From assembly GCF_051014445.1 (NCBI RefSeq), contig NW_027488369.1:12666001-12730000 (forward strand): DNA of 64,000 nucleotides, read 5' to 3'. Every line of letters starts with the position of its first letter. Position 1 is the first letter of the stretch. This DNA is from Colletes latitarsis. Lineage: Eukaryota > Arthropoda > Insecta > Hymenoptera > Colletidae. Position numbers and translations under genes: made by a program. Below the pieces are notes generated by a model, which was not told where the DNA came from, did no database searches, and worked only from the letters and a program-made list of their open reading frames with translations. Below are positions 59,991-64,000 of the stretch, one piece after another.

Positions 59991-62900
59991 GTTAGGTCTG
60001 GGATAGGTCTGGGATTTGACCTCATCAGACTCATACTTTCGCACACTTCACATACTCCTTGAACAGATCCTGGGTTATTTTCTGGTTTGTATCACATAGT
60101 AATGTGGTACCACACTGAAACAGTCGATTAAACCTGGTTTCGATCAATATTTTTGAGGATAACGCATGTTAGGTCTAGGTTAGCCCTGGGAATTTCACTC
60201 ATCAGACTCATACTTTCGCATTCTTCACATACTTGTTGAACTGATCCTGGGTTTTTTCTGGTTTGGATCACGTAGTAATGTGGTACCACACTGAAACAGT
60301 CGATTAAACCTGGTTTCGATCAATATTTTAGAGGATAACGCATGTTAGATCTAGGTTAGGGCTGGGATTTGCCCTCATCAGACTCATTCTTTCGCATTCT
60401 TCACATACTTGTTGAACAGATCCTGGGTTTTTTCTGGTTTGGATCACGTAGTAAAGTGGTACCACACTGAAACAGTCGATTAAACCTGGTTTCGATCAAT
60501 ATTTTAGAGGATAACGCAAGTTAGGTCTGGGATAGGTCTGGGATTTGACCTCATCAGACTCATACTTTCGCACACTTCACATACTCCTTGAACAGATCCT
60601 GGGTTATTTTCTGGTTTGGATCACGTAGTAATGTGGTACCACACTGAAACGGTCAATTAAACCTGGTTTCGATCAATATTTTAGAGGATAACGCAAGTTA
60701 CGTCTGGGATAGGTCTAGGATTTGCCCTCATCCGGCTCTTACTTTCGCATATTTCTCATACTTCATGGCTAGATCCTGGGTTATTTTCTGGTTTGGATCA
60801 CGTAGTAATGTGGTACCACACTGAAACAGTCGACTAAACAAGGTTTCGATCAATATTTTACAGGATAACGCATGTTAGATCTAGGTTAGGTCTGGGATTT
60901 TCACTCATCAGACTCATTCTTTCGCATTCTTCACATACTTGTTGAACAGATCCTGGGTTTTTTCTGGTTTGGATCACGTAGTAAAGTGGTACCACACTGA
61001 AACAGTAGATTAAACCTGGTCTCGATCAATATTTTAGAGAATAATTCATGTTAGGTCTAGGTTAGGTCTGGGATTTGCTCTCATGAGGCTCATTCTTTCG
61101 CATATTTCTCATACTGGATGGCTAGACCCTGGGCTTTTTCTGGATTGCATCACGTAGTAATGAAGTACAACACTGAAACAGTCAATTAAACCTGCTTTCC
61201 ATCAATATCTTAGAGGACAACGCAAGTTAGGTCTGGGATATGTCTGGGATTTGCCCTCATCAGGCTCATACTTTCGCGTTTTTCACATACTCGTTGAACA
61301 GATCCTGGGTTATTTTCTGATTTGGATCACATAGTAATGTGGTACCACACTGAAACAGTCGATTAAACCAGGTTTCGATCAATATTTTTGAGGATAACGC
61401 ATGTTAGGTCTAGGTTAGGCCTGGGATTTTCACTAATCAGACTCATACTTTCGCATTCTTCACATACTTGTAAACGGATCCTGGGTTTTTTCTGGTTTGG
61501 AACACGTAGTAATGTGGTACCACACTGAAACAGTCGATTAAACCTGGTTTCGATCAATATTTTAGACGATAACACAAGTTAAGTCTGGGATTGGTCTGGG
61601 ATTTGACCTCATCAGACTCATACTTTCGCACACTTCACATACTCGTTGAACAGATCCTGGGTTATTTTCTGGTTTGTATCACATAGTAATGTGGTACCAC
61701 ACTGAACCAGTCGATTAAACCTGGTTTCGATCAATATTTTTGAGGATAACGCATGTTAGGTCTGGGTTAGGCCGGGGATTTTCTCTCATCAGACACATAC
61801 TTTCGCATTCTTCACATACTTGTTGAACGGATCCTGGGTTTTTACTGGTTTCGATCGTGTAGTAATGTGGTACCACACTGAAACATTCAATTAAACCTGG
61901 TCTTGATAAATATTTTAGAGGATAACGCATGTTAGGGCTGGGTTAGGTCTGGGATTTTCACTCATCAGACTCATACTTTCGCATTCTTCACATACATGTT
62001 GAACGGATCCTGGGTTTTTTCTGGTTTGGATCACGTAGTAATGTGGGACCACACTGAAACAATCAAATAAACCTGGTCTTGATAAATATTTTAGAGGATA
62101 ACGCATGTTAGGTCTGGGTTAGGTCTAGGATTTGCCCTCATCAGGCTCATACTTTCGCATATTTCTCATACTTCATGGCTAGATCCTGGGCTGTTTCTGG
62201 ATTGTATCACGTAGTAATGTGGTACCACGCTGAAACAGTCAATTAAACCTGGTTTCGATCAATACTTTAGAGGATAACGCATGTTAGGTCTAGGATAGGT
62301 CTGGGATTTGCTGTCATCAGGCTCATTCTTTCGCATATTTCTCATGCTTGATGGCTAGATCCTGGGCTTTGTCTCAATTGCACCACGTAGTAATGTAGTA
62401 CCACACTGAAACGGTCAATTAATCCTGGTTTCGATCAATATTTTAGAGGATAACACATGTTAGGTGTAGGTTAGCCCTGGGAATTTCACTCATCAGACTC
62501 ATACTTTCGCATTCTTCACATACTTGTTGAACTGATCCTGGGTTTTTTCTGGTTTGGATCACGTAGTAATGTGGTACCACACTGAAACGGTCAATTAAAC
62601 CTGGTTTCGATCAATATTTTAGAGGATAACGCAAGTTACGTCTGGGATAGGTCTAGGATTTGCCCTCATCCGGCTCTTACTTTCGCATATTTCTCATACT
62701 TCATGGCTAGATCCTAGGCTATTTCCGGATTGGATCACGTAGTAAAGTGGTACCACACTGAAACATTCAATGAAACCTGGTCTGGATAAATATTTTAGAG
62801 GATAACGCATCTTAGGTCTGGGTTAGGTCTAAGATTTGCCCTCATCAGGCTCACAGTTTCGCGTTTTTCACATACTTCTTGAACAGATCATGGGTTTTTT

Positions 62901-64000
62901 CTGGATTGGATCACGTAGTAATGTGGTACCACACTGAAACATTCAATTAAACCTGGTCCTGATAAATATTTTAGAGGATAACGCATGTTAGGTTTGGGTT
63001 AGGTCTAGGATTTGCCCTCATCAGGCTCATACTTTCGCATATTTCTCATACTTCAACGCTAGATCCTGGGCTGTTTCTGGATTGTATCACGTAGTAATGT
63101 GGTACCACGATGAAACAGTCAATTAAACCTGGTTTCGATCAATATTTTAGAGGATAACGCAAGTTAGGTCTGGGATAGGTCTGAGATTCGCCCTAATCAG
63201 GCTCATACTTTCGCGTTTTTCACGTACCTGTTGAACTGATCCTGGGTTTTTTCTGGTTTGGATCACGTAGTAATGTGGTACCACACTGAAACAGTCGATT
63301 AAACCTGGTTTCGATCAATATTTTAGAGGATAACGCAAGTTAGGTCTGGGATAGGTCTGGGATTTCACCTCATCAGACTCATACTTTCGCACCCTTCACA
63401 TACTCGTTGAACAGATCCTGGGTTATTTTCTGGTTTGGATCACATAGTAATGTGGTACCACACTTAAACTGTCGATTAAACCAGGTTTCAATCAATATTT
63501 TTGAGGATAACGCATGTTAGGTCTAGGTTAGGTCTGGGATTTGCTCTCATGAGGCTCATTCTTTCGCATATTTCTCATACTTGATGGCTAGACCCTGGGC
63601 TTTTTCTGGATTGCATCACGTAGTAATGAAGTACAACACTGAAACAGTCAATTAAACCTGCTTTCCATCAATATCTTAGAGGACAACGCAAGTTAGGTCT
63701 GGGATATGTCTGGGATTTGCCCTCATCAGGCTCATACTTTCGCGTTTTTCACATACTCGTTGAACAGATCCTGGGTTATTTTCTGGTTTGGATCACATAG
63801 TAATGTGGTACCACACTGAAACAGTCGATTAAACCAGGTTTCGATCAATATTTTTGAGGATAACGCATGTTAGGTCTAGGTTAGGCCTGGGATTTTCACT
63901 AATCAGACTCATACTTTCGCATTCTTCACATACTTGTTGAACGGATCCTGGGTATTTTCTGGTTTGGATCACGTAGTAATGTGGGACCACACTGAAACAG
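59991..64000. repeat. 176-bp satellite array, segment 4 (about 23 monomers, continues beyond right edge)
   Basis: Begins with the right target duplication of copy 4 (59991-60004) and runs to the window edge with the same monomer structure and orientation. No gene is seen. The first 3.6 kb belong to unit 2 of the 8.85-kb duplication. Confidence 0.97.

Larger units (their letters stand above)
54962..63598. repeat. 8.85-kb tandem segmental duplication, unit 2 (contains copy 4)
   Basis: Second unit of the duplication described at 46110-54745. One internal stretch of about two monomers (about 61470-61840) does not match its counterpart at 52617-52980 but resembles monomers near 57200-57570, suggesting gene conversion or exchange after duplication. 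The rest is almost identical. Confidence 0.85.

Overview
The window is eukaryotic and almost certainly from an arthropod, probably an insect. There are no bacterial-type genes, operons, tRNAs or rRNAs. About 52 kb is a tandem satellite with a 176-bp monomer (about 300 copies, estimated from length). It is interrupted by four copies of one GC-rich non-LTR retrotransposon whose two proteins look like the R1 clade (the R1/TRAS/SART group of arthropods). The host species cannot be named from this sequence.

Layout: (1) 1-3714, minus strand: a 5'-truncated copy that runs off the left edge, with a broken ORF1 and an ORF2 open to the edge. (2) 3715-9332: satellite. (3) 9333-15325, plus strand: a full-length 5,993-bp copy with a 5' UTR, intact ORF1 (Gag-like), intact ORF2 (endonuclease-reverse transcriptase), a 3' UTR made of successive hairpins, and a 33-nt poly(A). 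(4) 15326-50230: satellite with several nested higher-order duplications. (5) 50231-51137: a 3'-end fragment of the element. (6) 51138-59082: satellite. (7) 59083-59990: a second 3'-end fragment, which is the 8.85-kb segmental duplicate of the first. (8) 59991-64000: satellite.

The main result is site specificity. The full-length copy and the truncated lineage differ in length and in internal sequence, so they are separate insertions. Both sit at exactly the same base of the 176-bp monomer, in the same orientation, and both are flanked by the same 14-bp direct repeat GTTAGGTCTGGGAT. This points to a retrotransposon adapted to a satellite rather than to 28S rDNA or canonical telomeric repeats. 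The target contains TTAGG, the insect telomere unit, next to an 11-bp direct repeat (TAGGTCTGGGA twice). ORF1 and ORF2 share a TAATG stop-start junction, the arrangement known from SART1, where ORF2 is made by termination-reinitiation.

The array itself evolves by unequal exchange. Near-identical blocks recur at offsets of 1,939, about 2,300-2,820, 4,583, 8,852 and 17,470 bp, and one of these duplications also copied a retrotransposon fragment. Satellite turnover is therefore a second, transposition-independent way in which this element multiplies.
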